Shown piece by piece: positions 53,466 to 61,903 of a stretch of DNA of 64,000 nucleotides. A program made the position numbers and the translations under genes. This DNA is from Streptomyces abyssalis (GTDB lineage Bacteria; Actinomycetota; Actinomycetes; Streptomycetales; Streptomycetaceae), in NCBI RefSeq assembly GCF_001751365.1, contig NZ_LJGT01000040.1:186001-250000 (forward strand). The letters are read 5' to 3'. Below the pieces are notes generated by a model that was given only the letters and a program-made list of their open reading frames with translations, was not told the DNA's origin and ran no database searches. Position 1 is the first letter of the stretch. Every line of letters starts with the position of its first letter.

Positions 53466-54692
53466 TCAGGCGCGGCGTCCCGACGGGGGTGCCGTCGAGC
53501 CGCGCGCCATCAGCTCGGTGCGTACGGTCGCGACCCCGCCGGGGGGCGGCGTCTCGCGGCCGAGGGCCAGCCGGCCGGCGCGGGCGCCCGCGTCGTGCAG
53601 GGGGATGCGGACGGTGGTGAGCGTCGGTGAGGCGTCCGCGCTGAAGGGCAGGTCGTCGAAGCCCGCCACGGAGACGTCCTCGGGGATGCGCAGGCCCTGG
53701 TCGCGCAGTGCGGCGCAGATGCCGAGCGCGACGGTGTCGTTCGCGGCGAGCACGGCGGTCAGGTCCGGGACGCGGCGCAGCAGTTCGAGAGCGCCGTCGT
53801 AGCCGGAGGAGCGGTCGTAGGCCCCTCCGTGGACGGTGAACTGCTCGGCCTGGGCGAGGAGTTCGGGCGCACCGGCCCGGAGGGCGAGCCGGTGGCCCTC
53901 CAGGCGGTCCCGTGTGGTGGTGCGGTCGGCCGGACCGGTCACATAGCCGATGCTGCGGTGGCCGAGGGAGAGCAGATGCTCGGTGAGGCGGCGGCTGCCG
54001 CCGCGGTTGTCGAAGGCGATCGTGACTATGCCGTCCCCGGGGGCCGGAGCCGGCTCTCCCTCGTCCGGCGGCGTCCGAGCCGCTTCCCGGCCGTGAGCCC
54101 GCTCCGGGTCCTGCTCCTGCCCCTGCCCCTGTCCGTGGTCCTGCCCCCGCTCCCGGGCCTCCTGGGACTCCTGCCCCTCCTTCTGCCCGGGCGGCGCGAG
54201 CGGAGGCCGCCCGCACAGCACGATGCGCGTGCCCCCCGCCGCGAGGCGGCGCAGCCGGGTGGCGAGTGCGGCACCGTGTTTCTCGTCCTCCACGCCGCTG
54301 CCCGTCAGGACGACGGCGGCCGCGCGCTGGCGCTGAAGGTGCGTGAGGTAGGTCAGTTCGCTCTCGGTGGAGCCGCCGGTGTTGCACACGACGGCGAGCT
54401 TCTGGCCGCCGCTGCCACCCTGGACGCCGGTGCCCATCTCGCCCTGCACCGCGCTGGCGATGATGCCGAAGAACGGGTCGGCGATGTCGTTGACGAGGAC
54501 GCCGACCAGATCGGAGGTGGCTGCGGCGAGGGCGCTGGCCGGGCCGTTGACGACGTACTGGAGCTCCTCGACCGCACGCATCACCCGTGTACGGGTGGCG
54601 CCCGCGACCGGGTAATTGCCGCTCAGTACGCGCGAGACGGTCGCTGCCGAGACCCCTGCTCGCGTCGCCACGTCGGCCAGAGTCACTGCCAT
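53466..54692 (-). CDS. LacI-family repressor of the adjacent sugar catabolic locus
   Basis: A 408-residue regulator. The HTH (VTLADVATRAGVSAATVSRV) is followed by hinge LxxALAAATSDLVGVLVNDI and a periplasmic-binding-like domain (FDDLPFSADASPTLTTVRIP near the C-terminus). A 55-residue insert about residues 160-215, Gln/Glu/Arg-rich (EGQESQEARERGQDHGQGQ), interrupts the sensor domain and is not usual in the family. GGAGGACTGG precedes the ATG. It diverges from the oxidoreductase operon, whose promoter carries the predicted 16-bp operator also found before the second oxidoreductase. Confidence 0.93.
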   Translation of the reverse strand: MAVTLADVATRAGVSAATVSRVLSGNYPVAGATRTRVMRAVEELQYVVNGPASALAAATSDLVGVLVNDIADPFFGIIASAVQGEMGTGVQGGSGGQKLAVVCNTGGSTESELTYLTHLQRQRAAAVVLTGSGVEDEKHGAALATRLRRLAAGGTRIVLCGRPPLAPPGQKEGQESQEARERGQDHGQGQGQEQDPERAHGREAARTPPDEGEPAPAPGDGIVTIAFDNRGGSRRLTEHLLSLGHRSIGYVTGPADRTTTRDRLEGHRLALRAGAPELLAQAEQFTVHGGAYDRSSGYDGALELLRRVPDLTAVLAANDTVALGICAALRDQGLRIPEDVSVAGFDDLPFSADASPTLTTVRIPLHDAGARAGRLALGRETPPPGGVATVRTELMARGSTAPPSGRRA

Positions 54693-54916
54693 CCAGTCCT
54701 CCGTTGTCCACAGTTCTCGAATTGCCTTGGGCGATCGCCGCATCCGGACGCCCGTCCGGTGGTGCAGGAGCGCAGAAGTGCAGCGCACACGGTCACAGCC
54801 CTCCCCAGCGGTGCCCGGGCGCGCCCATGTTCTCACCCCGCGTGTTCTCTTGTGTGCGCAACCGGCTCCCCGGTCTTTTTCGGAACGGGAGACTCCGGCT
54901 GAGGAGTGCACGGGTC

Positions 54917-54946
54917 TTGTCCCGTCCTATCAAGCACCTCTAGTGT
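54917..54946 (+). promoter_or_regulatory. promoter of catabolic operon (TTGTCC-18-TAGTGT)
   Basis: TTGTCC (54917-54922) and TAGTGT (54941-54946) with an 18-bp spacer fit a vegetative sigma promoter. The LacI operator begins 7 bp later, where a bound repressor would block initiation. Confidence 0.5.
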
Positions 54947-54953
54947 GCCCGTT

Positions 54954-54969
54954 CAGCAAGCGCTTTCTA
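54954..54969. promoter_or_regulatory. LacI-type operator OA
   Basis: CAGCAAGCGCTTTCTA, with the AAGCGCTT palindrome of classic LacI-family operators, lies 23 bp upstream of the oxidoreductase ATG. The same 16 bases occur in reverse orientation at 61845-61860. Confidence 0.8.
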
Positions 54970-54992
54970 TTGGTGGATGGAGCCCCTGCTGT

Positions 54993-56120
54993 ATGCCCTC
55001 AGAGCGAACTCCCCTGCGTGCCGCCGTCGTCGGAACCGGCGGAATCGTCAGCGGAAGCCATCTGCCGGCGCTGCGTGAGCAGTCAGGCCGTGTACGGCTC
55101 GTCGGCGCAGTCGACGTCGACGAGGGCCGCCTCGCGGACTTCCTCGGCGAGGCCGGGGACGGGGTGAGCGGCTACCCCGGGCTGACGGAGATGCTGGCCG
55201 CGGAGGAGCCCGACCTCGTCCTGATCGGGACGCCGCCGGCCTTCCATGCCGAGCAGGCCGTCGCCTCGCTGCGTGCCGGGGCGTGGGTGCTGTGCGAGAA
55301 GCCGCTGTGCCTCTCGCTCGCCGAGTACGACACCATCGCGGAGGCGGAGGGGGACGGCACCGGCGGCCCGTACGCGTCCGTCGTCTTCCAGCACCGCTAC
55401 GGCTCCGGCGCCCTGCACGCCCGCGAACTCCTGCGCGCCGGCGAGCTGGGAACGCCGCTCGTCGCGCACTGCCAGACCACCTGGCACCGGGACGCCGGCT
55501 ACTACTCCGTTCCGTGGCGCGGCCGCTGGGAGACCGAGGGCGGCGGACCGACCATGGGTCACGGCATCCACCAGATGGATCTGCTGCTGCATCTGCTGGG
55601 TGAGTGGAGCGAGATCCGTGCCATGGCGGGGCGGCTCGTGCACGACGTGGAGAGCGAGGACGTCTCGACGGCCCTCGTCCGGTTCGAGAGCGGAGCCATG
55701 GCCACCGTCGTCAACAGCGTGCTGAGCCCGGACGAGGTCAGCCGCATACGCATCGACTGCACCGACGCCACAGTGGAGTTGACGCACCTGTACGGGTACG
55801 GCAACGACGACTGGGCCTACACCCCCGCCCCGCACGCACGCGAGCAGCAGGAACGCACATCGCACTGGCACACTCCCGCGGCCGACGTGCCCAGCTCGCA
55901 CAAAGCCCAGCTCGACGGCTTCCTCGACGCCATGGAGAAGGGCGAACGGCCCCCGGGCAGCGGCCGCGACGCCCGCCGCACTCTCGAATTCCTCGCCGCG
56001 CTCTACAAGTCGGCGTTCACGGGGGCTCCCGTACACCAGGGTGAGATCGCGGCGCAGGACCCCTTCTACCGCGCCATGCACGGCAATCACCCCGACTGGG
56101 CACCGAAGGAGCAGCGTTGA
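54993..56120 (+). CDS. Gfo/Idh/MocA-family oxidoreductase A
   Basis: A 375-residue NAD(P)-dependent sugar dehydrogenase. Rossmann domain: RAAVVGTGGIVSGSHLPAL, the VDVDEG acidic residue, LIGTPPAFHAEQAV and VLCEKPLCLSLAE (conserved EKP Lys). C-terminal sandwich: TEGGGPTMGHGIHQMDLLLH with the conserved metal or catalytic His. Oxidises a sugar or inositol-like hydroxyl. First gene after the LacI operator; its stop overlaps the next start by 4 nt. Confidence 0.93.
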   Translation: MPSERTPLRAAVVGTGGIVSGSHLPALREQSGRVRLVGAVDVDEGRLADFLGEAGDGVSGYPGLTEMLAAEEPDLVLIGTPPAFHAEQAVASLRAGAWVLCEKPLCLSLAEYDTIAEAEGDGTGGPYASVVFQHRYGSGALHARELLRAGELGTPLVAHCQTTWHRDAGYYSVPWRGRWETEGGGPTMGHGIHQMDLLLHLLGEWSEIRAMAGRLVHDVESEDVSTALVRFESGAMATVVNSVLSPDEVSRIRIDCTDATVELTHLYGYGNDDWAYTPAPHAREQQERTSHWHTPAADVPSSHKAQLDGFLDAMEKGERPPGSGRDARRTLEFLAALYKSAFTGAPVHQGEIAAQDPFYRAMHGNHPDWAPKEQR

Positions 56121-57052
56121 ACGCCCCCACTCCCCTCACCGTCACGCACACGCACGGCGAACGCGTCACCGTCACCGCGGCAGGCACCGAGCTGATGGCG
56201 TACGTCTACGCCCCGGACCCGGTGGCCTTCGAGTCCCGCAAGCCGTACGTGCATCCGCTGCGGACGCTCGCCGGCAGCCCGGTCTCCGGCTACCGGCCCA
56301 ACGACCACCGCTGGCACAAGGGCCTGCAGATGACCGCAAGCCACTTGTCGGGACAGAACTTCTGGGGCGGCAACTCCTATGTGCACGGCGAGGGTTACCT
56401 GCCTCTCCACGACCGCGTCGGCTCCATGCGGCACGACGGCTTCGACTCCTTCGAAGTGGCGGGCGACAGGCTGGACTTCACCGAACTGCTCACCTGGGTC
56501 GAGAACGGCGGCGAGGAGTGGGCGCACGAGCGGCGCTCCGTGGCGCTCCACTCGGCCGACGAGCACAGCGGCACCTACGCGGTCGACTGGTCCATCGAGC
56601 TGACCAACATCCGCGGCGAACCACTGCACTTCGGCTCGCCGACGACGCACGGCCGTGAGATGGCCGGCTACACGGGACTGCACTGGCGCGGGCCGCGCGA
56701 CTTCACCGGCGGCCAGGTGCTCTCACCGGCCGGGCCGAGCACCGACGAGGAAATGATGGGCCGGTCCGCCGAGGACCACCCCTGGATCGGCTTCGTCGGG
56801 GAACACGACGGCACGGACGCCCACTCGACCCTCGTCTTCGCGCACGCGCCGGGCAACGCGGAGTCGGTGCACGCGTCCCACTGGTTCGTGCGCTCCGAGC
56901 CCGTGCCGACAGTCGCCTTCTCCTGGGCATTCTTTGAGGAGTTCGCGCTGCCGCCGGGCGACTCCTTCGCGTACGGCTACCGCGTGCTGGTCGCGGACGG
57001 CGCCCTGGACGCGGACGGTATCGAGCGGCGGCTGAAGGCGACCCCGTGGTGA
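56117..57052 (+). CDS. DUF6807/PmoA-like protein
   Basis: A 311-residue protein of the methane-oxygenase PmoA-like annotation family (DUF6807), which occurs in polysaccharide and sugar loci, not in methanotrophy. Landmarks: ESRKPYVHPLRTLAGSPV, PNDHRWHKGLQ (clustered His), GREMAGYTGLHWRGPRDFTG, and VFAHAPGN. The fold is a beta-sandwich and function is unknown. TTG start (TTGA overlap) after AAGGAG, so translation is coupled to oxidoreductase A. Confidence 0.82.
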   Translation: MNAPTPLTVTHTHGERVTVTAAGTELMAYVYAPDPVAFESRKPYVHPLRTLAGSPVSGYRPNDHRWHKGLQMTASHLSGQNFWGGNSYVHGEGYLPLHDRVGSMRHDGFDSFEVAGDRLDFTELLTWVENGGEEWAHERRSVALHSADEHSGTYAVDWSIELTNIRGEPLHFGSPTTHGREMAGYTGLHWRGPRDFTGGQVLSPAGPSTDEEMMGRSAEDHPWIGFVGEHDGTDAHSTLVFAHAPGNAESVHASHWFVRSEPVPTVAFSWAFFEEFALPPGDSFAYGYRVLVADGALDADGIERRLKATPW

Positions 57053-57115
57053 CCGGCCGGGAGAGACCCGCCCGGCGGTCCGGACCCTGAACGCCGAGTT
57101 CGAAGGAGAGAGCAC

Positions 57116-57877
57116 GTGGACGCTCAACTGCCGGGCGGGATCGGCCTGTCGCACATCAGCGCCTACGACTGGGAGGCCGCCGACGGCGTCTGCGGCGGCA
57201 GCCCGCACATCCACCTGGCCTGCACCGAGGCGTACGTCGTCACGGCAGGCGAGGGCTCGGTCCAGACGCTGACCGTCGAGGACGGTTTCACCGAGACGCC
57301 GCTGGAGCCGGGTGTCATCGCCTGGTTCACGCCGGGGACGGTGCACCGGATGACCCGCGGGCGGGAAGAGGACGGCAGCGGCGGCGGTCTGCGGGTGACG
57401 GTGCTCATGCAGAACAGCGGCCTGCCGGAGGCCGGCGACGCGGTGTTCACCTTTCCGCCCGAGGTGCTGGCCGACCCCGAGGCGTACGCCGCCGCGTCGG
57501 GGCTGCCCGCCAAGGAGGGCCCCGAGGCGGACCGTGCGGCGCGCGAGCGGCGCGACCTCGCGGTCGAGGGCTATCTGCGGCTGAGAGACGCGCTGAAGGA
57601 CGGCGACGCGGAGCCATTGCACGCCTTCCACCGGGCGGCCGCACGCCTCGTCGCCCCCAGACTGGCCGCCTGGCAGCCGCGTTGGCGGGACGGCGCGCTC
57701 GCCGCCGCGGAACGCACCGGCCGGCATCTCGCCGCGCTGGCGGACGGCGACCCGTCCCATCTGGCGGCCGCCCGTGCCCGTTCGGCGGAGCCCACGCGCC
57801 GCGGCGGCTACGGGATGTGCGGACGCCGCGACGAGTACGAACTGCCGGGCACCACGCTCCCGTATCACGGCGAATAG
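57116..57877 (+). CDS. cupin-domain protein
   Basis: A 253-residue protein. The N-terminal cupin (about 1-105) has the metal-motif HIHLACTEAYVVTAGEG and the late PGVIAWFTPGTVHRM. The C-terminal helical part (RDLAVEGYLRLRDALKDGDAEP) is not recognised. It may be an isomerase or sensor for the keto-sugar product. GTG 57116 follows AAGGAGA by 7 nt, and a 63-nt gap separates it from the previous gene. Confidence 0.83.
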   Translation: MDAQLPGGIGLSHISAYDWEAADGVCGGSPHIHLACTEAYVVTAGEGSVQTLTVEDGFTETPLEPGVIAWFTPGTVHRMTRGREEDGSGGGLRVTVLMQNSGLPEAGDAVFTFPPEVLADPEAYAAASGLPAKEGPEADRAARERRDLAVEGYLRLRDALKDGDAEPLHAFHRAAARLVAPRLAAWQPRWRDGALAAAERTGRHLAALADGDPSHLAAARARSAEPTRRGGYGMCGRRDEYELPGTTLPYHGE

Positions 57878-57969
57878 TCCTCGCCGGGCGCCGGCGCGGG
57901 ACAGCTCCGGCCGGTGCCCGGCGCCGGCGTCACCGGCGTACCGAAAGCAGCACGGAAAGGTCACCCTCC

Positions 57970-59253
57970 ATGCCCCGACCCAGGACAAGGGCGTCCTGCG
58001 CGGCAGCCGTCGCGATCGCCCTGTGCGCGACGCTCACCGGGTGCGGTGGCGGAGCCTCCGCCACCGCCGACGGCAAGGTCACCCTCCGCTTCACCTGGTG
58101 GGGCAACACCGACCGCGCCGCACGCACCGAGAAGGCCGTCGCAGCATTCGAACGCGCCCACCCGGGCATCGACGTCCAGACCTCCTACTCCACCTACGAC
58201 TCCTACAAGCAGAAGCTCGCCACCCAGGCCGCGGGCGACGACGTACCCGACCTGATCCAGCTCGACTACCGGCAGATCAGCCAGTACGCGGGCTCGGGTG
58301 TGATGCTCGACCTCGCCGAGCAGCGCAAGGCCCTCCCCACCGGCGAGATGGATCCGAAGCTGCTGAAGACCGGCCAGGTCGGTGGCCGCCAGTACGCACT
58401 GCCGATGGGCGTCGGCACCCAGACCGTCGCCTACGACAAGGCGGCATGGCGTGCGGCCGGGGTGATTCAGCCCCAGGCCGGCTGGAGTTGGCAGGACTGG
58501 GTGAAGGCGCTGCGCCAGGTGAAGGAGCACCGCGGCACGTACGCCATGACGGACCCCGGAGCGGCGGAGGACCAGTTCGAGATCTGGCTGCGCGGCCGGG
58601 GAAAGCAGCTCTACGGCAAGGACGGCCAGGTCGCCTTCAGCGCCGGGGATCTGGCGCGCTGGTGGACCTTCACCTCCAAGCTCCGCAAGGAGGGGCTGGT
58701 CAGCCCCGCCACCGACACCACGCAGATGTCCGGATCGGTGGAGGACACGCCGATGGGGCGCAAGCTGTCCGTCGCGGAGTTCAACTGGGACGCGCCCTCC
58801 GCCGGTTACGAGGCGATGTACGGCGACCGGCTCGCCATCGCCCCGACGCCGACGGGCGAGGACGGCACGTTCGGTCAGTACTACAAGCCGTCGATGCTGC
58901 TCGGCATCTCGGCCGGAAGTGAACACCCCCGTGAGGCGGCGCAGTTCATCGACTTTCTGCTCAACTCCGACAAGGCCGCCGACATCCTCGGCGTCGACCG
59001 CGGCACCCCGGTGAACAGCAGGCAGCGCAGCCGGGTGCTCTCCTCCGTGACGGGCTTCCAGAAGCAGGTGGCGAGGCTGCAGACATCCCTGCGGGGCAAG
59101 CTCGATCCCCCGCCGGCGGCGCCGCCCCGGGGCGACAACGGACTGCAGTCGACCTTCCAACGCGACTACGACCAGGTCTCCTTCGAGAAGCTGACACCGC
59201 GCGAGGCGGCCGAGAACTTCCTCACCGAGGCACGAGCGGAGCTGAGGCCGTGA
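57970..59253 (+). CDS. sugar ABC transporter substrate-binding lipoprotein
   Basis: A 427-residue lipoprotein (lipobox LTGC near residue 25) of the family 1 carbohydrate-binding type. TLRFTWWGNTDRAARTEKAV, DLIQLDYRQISQYA, LPMGVGTQTVAYDKAAW and IDFLLNSDKAADILGVDRG are family blocks. It delivers a sugar to the two permeases that follow. GGAAAGG precedes the ATG. No ATPase gene is in view; Streptomyces importers of this type use the shared MsiK ATPase. Confidence 0.93.
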   Translation: MPRPRTRASCAAAVAIALCATLTGCGGGASATADGKVTLRFTWWGNTDRAARTEKAVAAFERAHPGIDVQTSYSTYDSYKQKLATQAAGDDVPDLIQLDYRQISQYAGSGVMLDLAEQRKALPTGEMDPKLLKTGQVGGRQYALPMGVGTQTVAYDKAAWRAAGVIQPQAGWSWQDWVKALRQVKEHRGTYAMTDPGAAEDQFEIWLRGRGKQLYGKDGQVAFSAGDLARWWTFTSKLRKEGLVSPATDTTQMSGSVEDTPMGRKLSVAEFNWDAPSAGYEAMYGDRLAIAPTPTGEDGTFGQYYKPSMLLGISAGSEHPREAAQFIDFLLNSDKAADILGVDRGTPVNSRQRSRVLSSVTGFQKQVARLQTSLRGKLDPPPAAPPRGDNGLQSTFQRDYDQVSFEKLTPREAAENFLTEARAELRP

Positions 59254-60260
59254 TGGCGAACACATCCACCGCCCGGGCCACTTCGGCCCCGGCCTCCGAG
59301 GCTGCCCCGTCAGGGGCGCAGCGTGCGGGCGGCACCGGCGGGCGCCGCCCGTACGGGCAGGGCCGCCCGCCCGTACGCGAACGGCAGGGCGCCGCCTGGG
59401 TGTTCCTCTCCCCGTGGGTGCTGGGCGCGACAGTGCTCACCCTCCTGCCCATGGCCGTCTCGCTCTACCTGTCCTTCACCGACTACAACCTCTTCGACCC
59501 GCCCTCATGGGTCGGCCTGCGCAACTACACGCAGATGTTCACCGAGGACGCGCGCCTTTACCGCTCCGTCGGGAACACCCTGCTGTACGTGTTCATCGCC
59601 GTGCCCCTGCAGCTGGCGCTCGCCCTCGCGGCCGCCCTCGCCCTGAAGTCGATGCGGCGCGGCAGGTCCTTCTACCGGTCGGCCTTCTACGCACCCTCGC
59701 TGCTCGGCGCGTCCATGAGCATCGCGCTGGTCTGGCGGGCGATATTCAACGACGGCGGCACGGTCGACAATCTGCTCTCCGGCGTCGGCGTCCACATCGG
59801 CGGCTGGGTGAACCAGCCCGGCTGGGCGCTGCTGAGCGTCGCGCTGCTGACCGTCTGGCAGTTCGGGGCGCCCATGGTCATCTTCCTCGCCGGGCTCCAG
59901 CAGATCCCGCAGGAGATGTACGAGGCGGCCGCCGTGGACGGGGCAGGCCCATGGCGGAAGTTCGCCTCGATCACCCTGCCGATGCTCTCCCCGGTGCTCT
60001 TCTTCAACCTGGTGCTGCAGACCATCCAGGCCTTCCAGGTCTTCACGCCCGCCTTCGCCATCAGTTCGGGGCGCGGCGGACCGGCCGACTCCACGCTCTT
60101 CTACACCCTCTACCTCTACGAACGGGGCTTCACCTCCTCACACATGGGCTACGCCTCGGCGATGGCGTGGATGCTGCTGCTGGCCATCGGCATCGTCACG
60201 GCGGTGCTGTTCCGTACGTCCAAGTCCTGGGTCTTCTACGCGAACGAGGAGGGCGGCTGA
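59253..60260 (+). CDS. sugar ABC transporter permease 1
   Basis: A 335-residue inner-membrane permease with about six helices after a Pro/Gly/Arg-rich cytoplasmic N-tail of about 45 residues. The EAA loop reads EAAAVDGAGPWRKFASITLP and contacts the ATPase. ATG 59253 overlaps the binding-protein stop as TGATG; a GTG at 59250 is also in frame. Pairs with the next gene. Confidence 0.93.
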   Translation: MANTSTARATSAPASEAAPSGAQRAGGTGGRRPYGQGRPPVRERQGAAWVFLSPWVLGATVLTLLPMAVSLYLSFTDYNLFDPPSWVGLRNYTQMFTEDARLYRSVGNTLLYVFIAVPLQLALALAAALALKSMRRGRSFYRSAFYAPSLLGASMSIALVWRAIFNDGGTVDNLLSGVGVHIGGWVNQPGWALLSVALLTVWQFGAPMVIFLAGLQQIPQEMYEAAAVDGAGPWRKFASITLPMLSPVLFFNLVLQTIQAFQVFTPAFAISSGRGGPADSTLFYTLYLYERGFTSSHMGYASAMAWMLLLAIGIVTAVLFRTSKSWVFYANEEGG

Positions 60261-61132
60261 TGTCCGTCACCGTCCTGAGCAGTCACCACGGCCGCCGCCG
60301 GGCCGACCGGTCGCACATCGCACTCCACATCGGCGCGCTCGCCGTACTCGCCGTGCTGCTCTACCCGTTGGCCTGGCTGGTCGCCACGTCCTTCAAGCCG
60401 GCGGACGAAGTGCTCGCCAGCCTCGCCCTGTTGCCCTCCCGGCTGGCCACCGAGAACTACGGAACGGCGGCCGAGGGCATCGAAGGCGTCACGCTGCTCC
60501 AGCTGTTCGGCAACTCGCTGACGATCTCCCTCGGTGCCGTGCTCGGCAACGTGCTCAGCTGCTCGCTCGCCGCCTACGCCTTCGCCCGGCTCCGCTTCAC
60601 CATGCGGGGGCCGCTGTTCGCGTTCATGATCGCCACGATCATGCTGCCGCATCACGCTGTGCTGATTCCGCAGTACATCGTCTTCAACCAGCTCGGGATG
60701 GTGAACACGTTCTGGCCGATGGTGCTGCCGAAGTTCCTGGCCACCGACGCCTTCTTCGTCTTCCTCATCGTCCAGTTCATGCGCGGGCTGCCGCGCGAGC
60801 TGGACGAAGCAGCCAAGATCGACGGCTGCGGCCCGTTCCGCATCTTCGCCCGTGTCGTTCTTCCGCTGACCAGGCCGGCGCTGATCACCACCGCGATCTT
60901 CACCTTCATCTGGACCTGGAACGACTTCTTCACCCAGCTGATCTACCTCTTCGAGCCGGACAAGTACACACTCACACTGGCGCTGCGCACCTTCGTGGAC
61001 ACCTCCAGCCAGTCCGCGTACGGGCCGATGTTCGCGATGTCGGTCTTCGCGCTGCTGCCCATCGTGCTGTTCTTCCTGGCCTTCCAGCGGCTGCTCGTCG
61101 AAGGCATGGCCAACTCCGGACTGAAAGGCTGA
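60260..61132 (+). CDS. sugar ABC transporter permease 2
   Basis: A 290-residue permease with six helices and the EAA motif DEAAKIDGCGPFRIFARVVL. ATG 60260 overlaps the upstream stop by one base (TGATG), so it is coupled to permease 1. Confidence 0.94.
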   Translation: MSVTVLSSHHGRRRADRSHIALHIGALAVLAVLLYPLAWLVATSFKPADEVLASLALLPSRLATENYGTAAEGIEGVTLLQLFGNSLTISLGAVLGNVLSCSLAAYAFARLRFTMRGPLFAFMIATIMLPHHAVLIPQYIVFNQLGMVNTFWPMVLPKFLATDAFFVFLIVQFMRGLPRELDEAAKIDGCGPFRIFARVVLPLTRPALITTAIFTFIWTWNDFFTQLIYLFEPDKYTLTLALRTFVDTSSQSAYGPMFAMSVFALLPIVLFFLAFQRLLVEGMANSGLKG

Positions 61133-61138
61133 CCGGCG

Positions 61139-61798
61139 ATGAGCACTTCGCGGACACAGCGGGAACGCGGCGACCTGTTCGGGGCGCGCTTCGAGCTCTT
61201 CGCCGACATCCTCGCCGTCGGACTCGCGGTGTCCGTCGCCGCTCTGCCGGCGGTCACGTTCCCGGCCGCGCTGTCCACCGCGTGCACGCTGCTCAGGCGC
61301 CGCCGCCTGTACGACGAACCGTGCACGGCCGGACGCTACTACGCGGCGCTGCGCAGGCGGCTGGCCCGCCCCGGCGAATGGGCTGCGGGGGCGGCAGCGC
61401 TCCTGTTCGCCGTCCTGGTGGCCGCCGACGCCTCTCTCGCCACCGTGGGCCTGCCCGGTGCGGAGCCCTTCGCGCTGATCCTGGCGGTGGTGGCGGCAGC
61501 GGCGGCGGTGACCGGCCTGCGCGCGTGCGCGCTGCCCCCGTACGCGGGCCCGGGCGGTTGGATCCCTGCCGTGCGGGCCGGAGCCGCCCGCACCGTGCGG
61601 GACCTCCCCGGCAGCGGTCTGATCGTGCTGGCCCTGTGCACCGCGGGCGTGTGCGCGTGGGCCCTGCCGCCGGTGCTCCTCCTGCTGCCCGGACCGCTCG
61701 CTCTGGCCCTGACCGCCGTCGAGCTGCGGTGGGAGCAGAGCGGTGGGCAGAGTGAGCCGGGCGGTCCGGAAGCACGCCCGCCCTGGATGTCCCGATAG
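61139..61798 (+). CDS. DUF624-like (YesL) membrane protein
   Basis: A 219-residue membrane protein with five hydrophobic segments (about 20-50, 80-100, 103-125, 155-175 and 180-195). The stretch ALPAVTFPAALSTACTLLRR matches the YesL/DUF624 family, which often sits after sugar ABC permeases. It starts 6 nt after the permease stop. Role unknown. It ends the first half of the operon. Confidence 0.8.
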   Translation: MSTSRTQRERGDLFGARFELFADILAVGLAVSVAALPAVTFPAALSTACTLLRRRRLYDEPCTAGRYYAALRRRLARPGEWAAGAAALLFAVLVAADASLATVGLPGAEPFALILAVVAAAAAVTGLRACALPPYAGPGGWIPAVRAGAARTVRDLPGSGLIVLALCTAGVCAWALPPVLLLLPGPLALALTAVELRWEQSGGQSEPGGPEARPPWMSR

Positions 61799-61844
61799 GC
61801 GCCCCCTTGTGGTGCCCCCCAGGAAAGCGGCAAGCTTTTTCGGT

Positions 61845-61860
61845 TAGAAAGCGCTTGCTG
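61845..61860. promoter_or_regulatory. LacI-type operator OB
   Basis: TAGAAAGCGCTTGCTG is the exact reverse complement of the 16-bp OA at 54954. It lies 43 bp before the second oxidoreductase and indicates a second promoter under the same repressor. Confidence 0.8.
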
Positions 61861-61903
61861 CGCAAGTTGCCACCATTGTGCGGACCTGAAGGAGACGACC
61901 CTC

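Noticed and set aside
57930..58169. Short minus frames over the lipoprotein start
   Set aside because: They are antisense to a gene with lipobox and family 1 binding-protein blocks.
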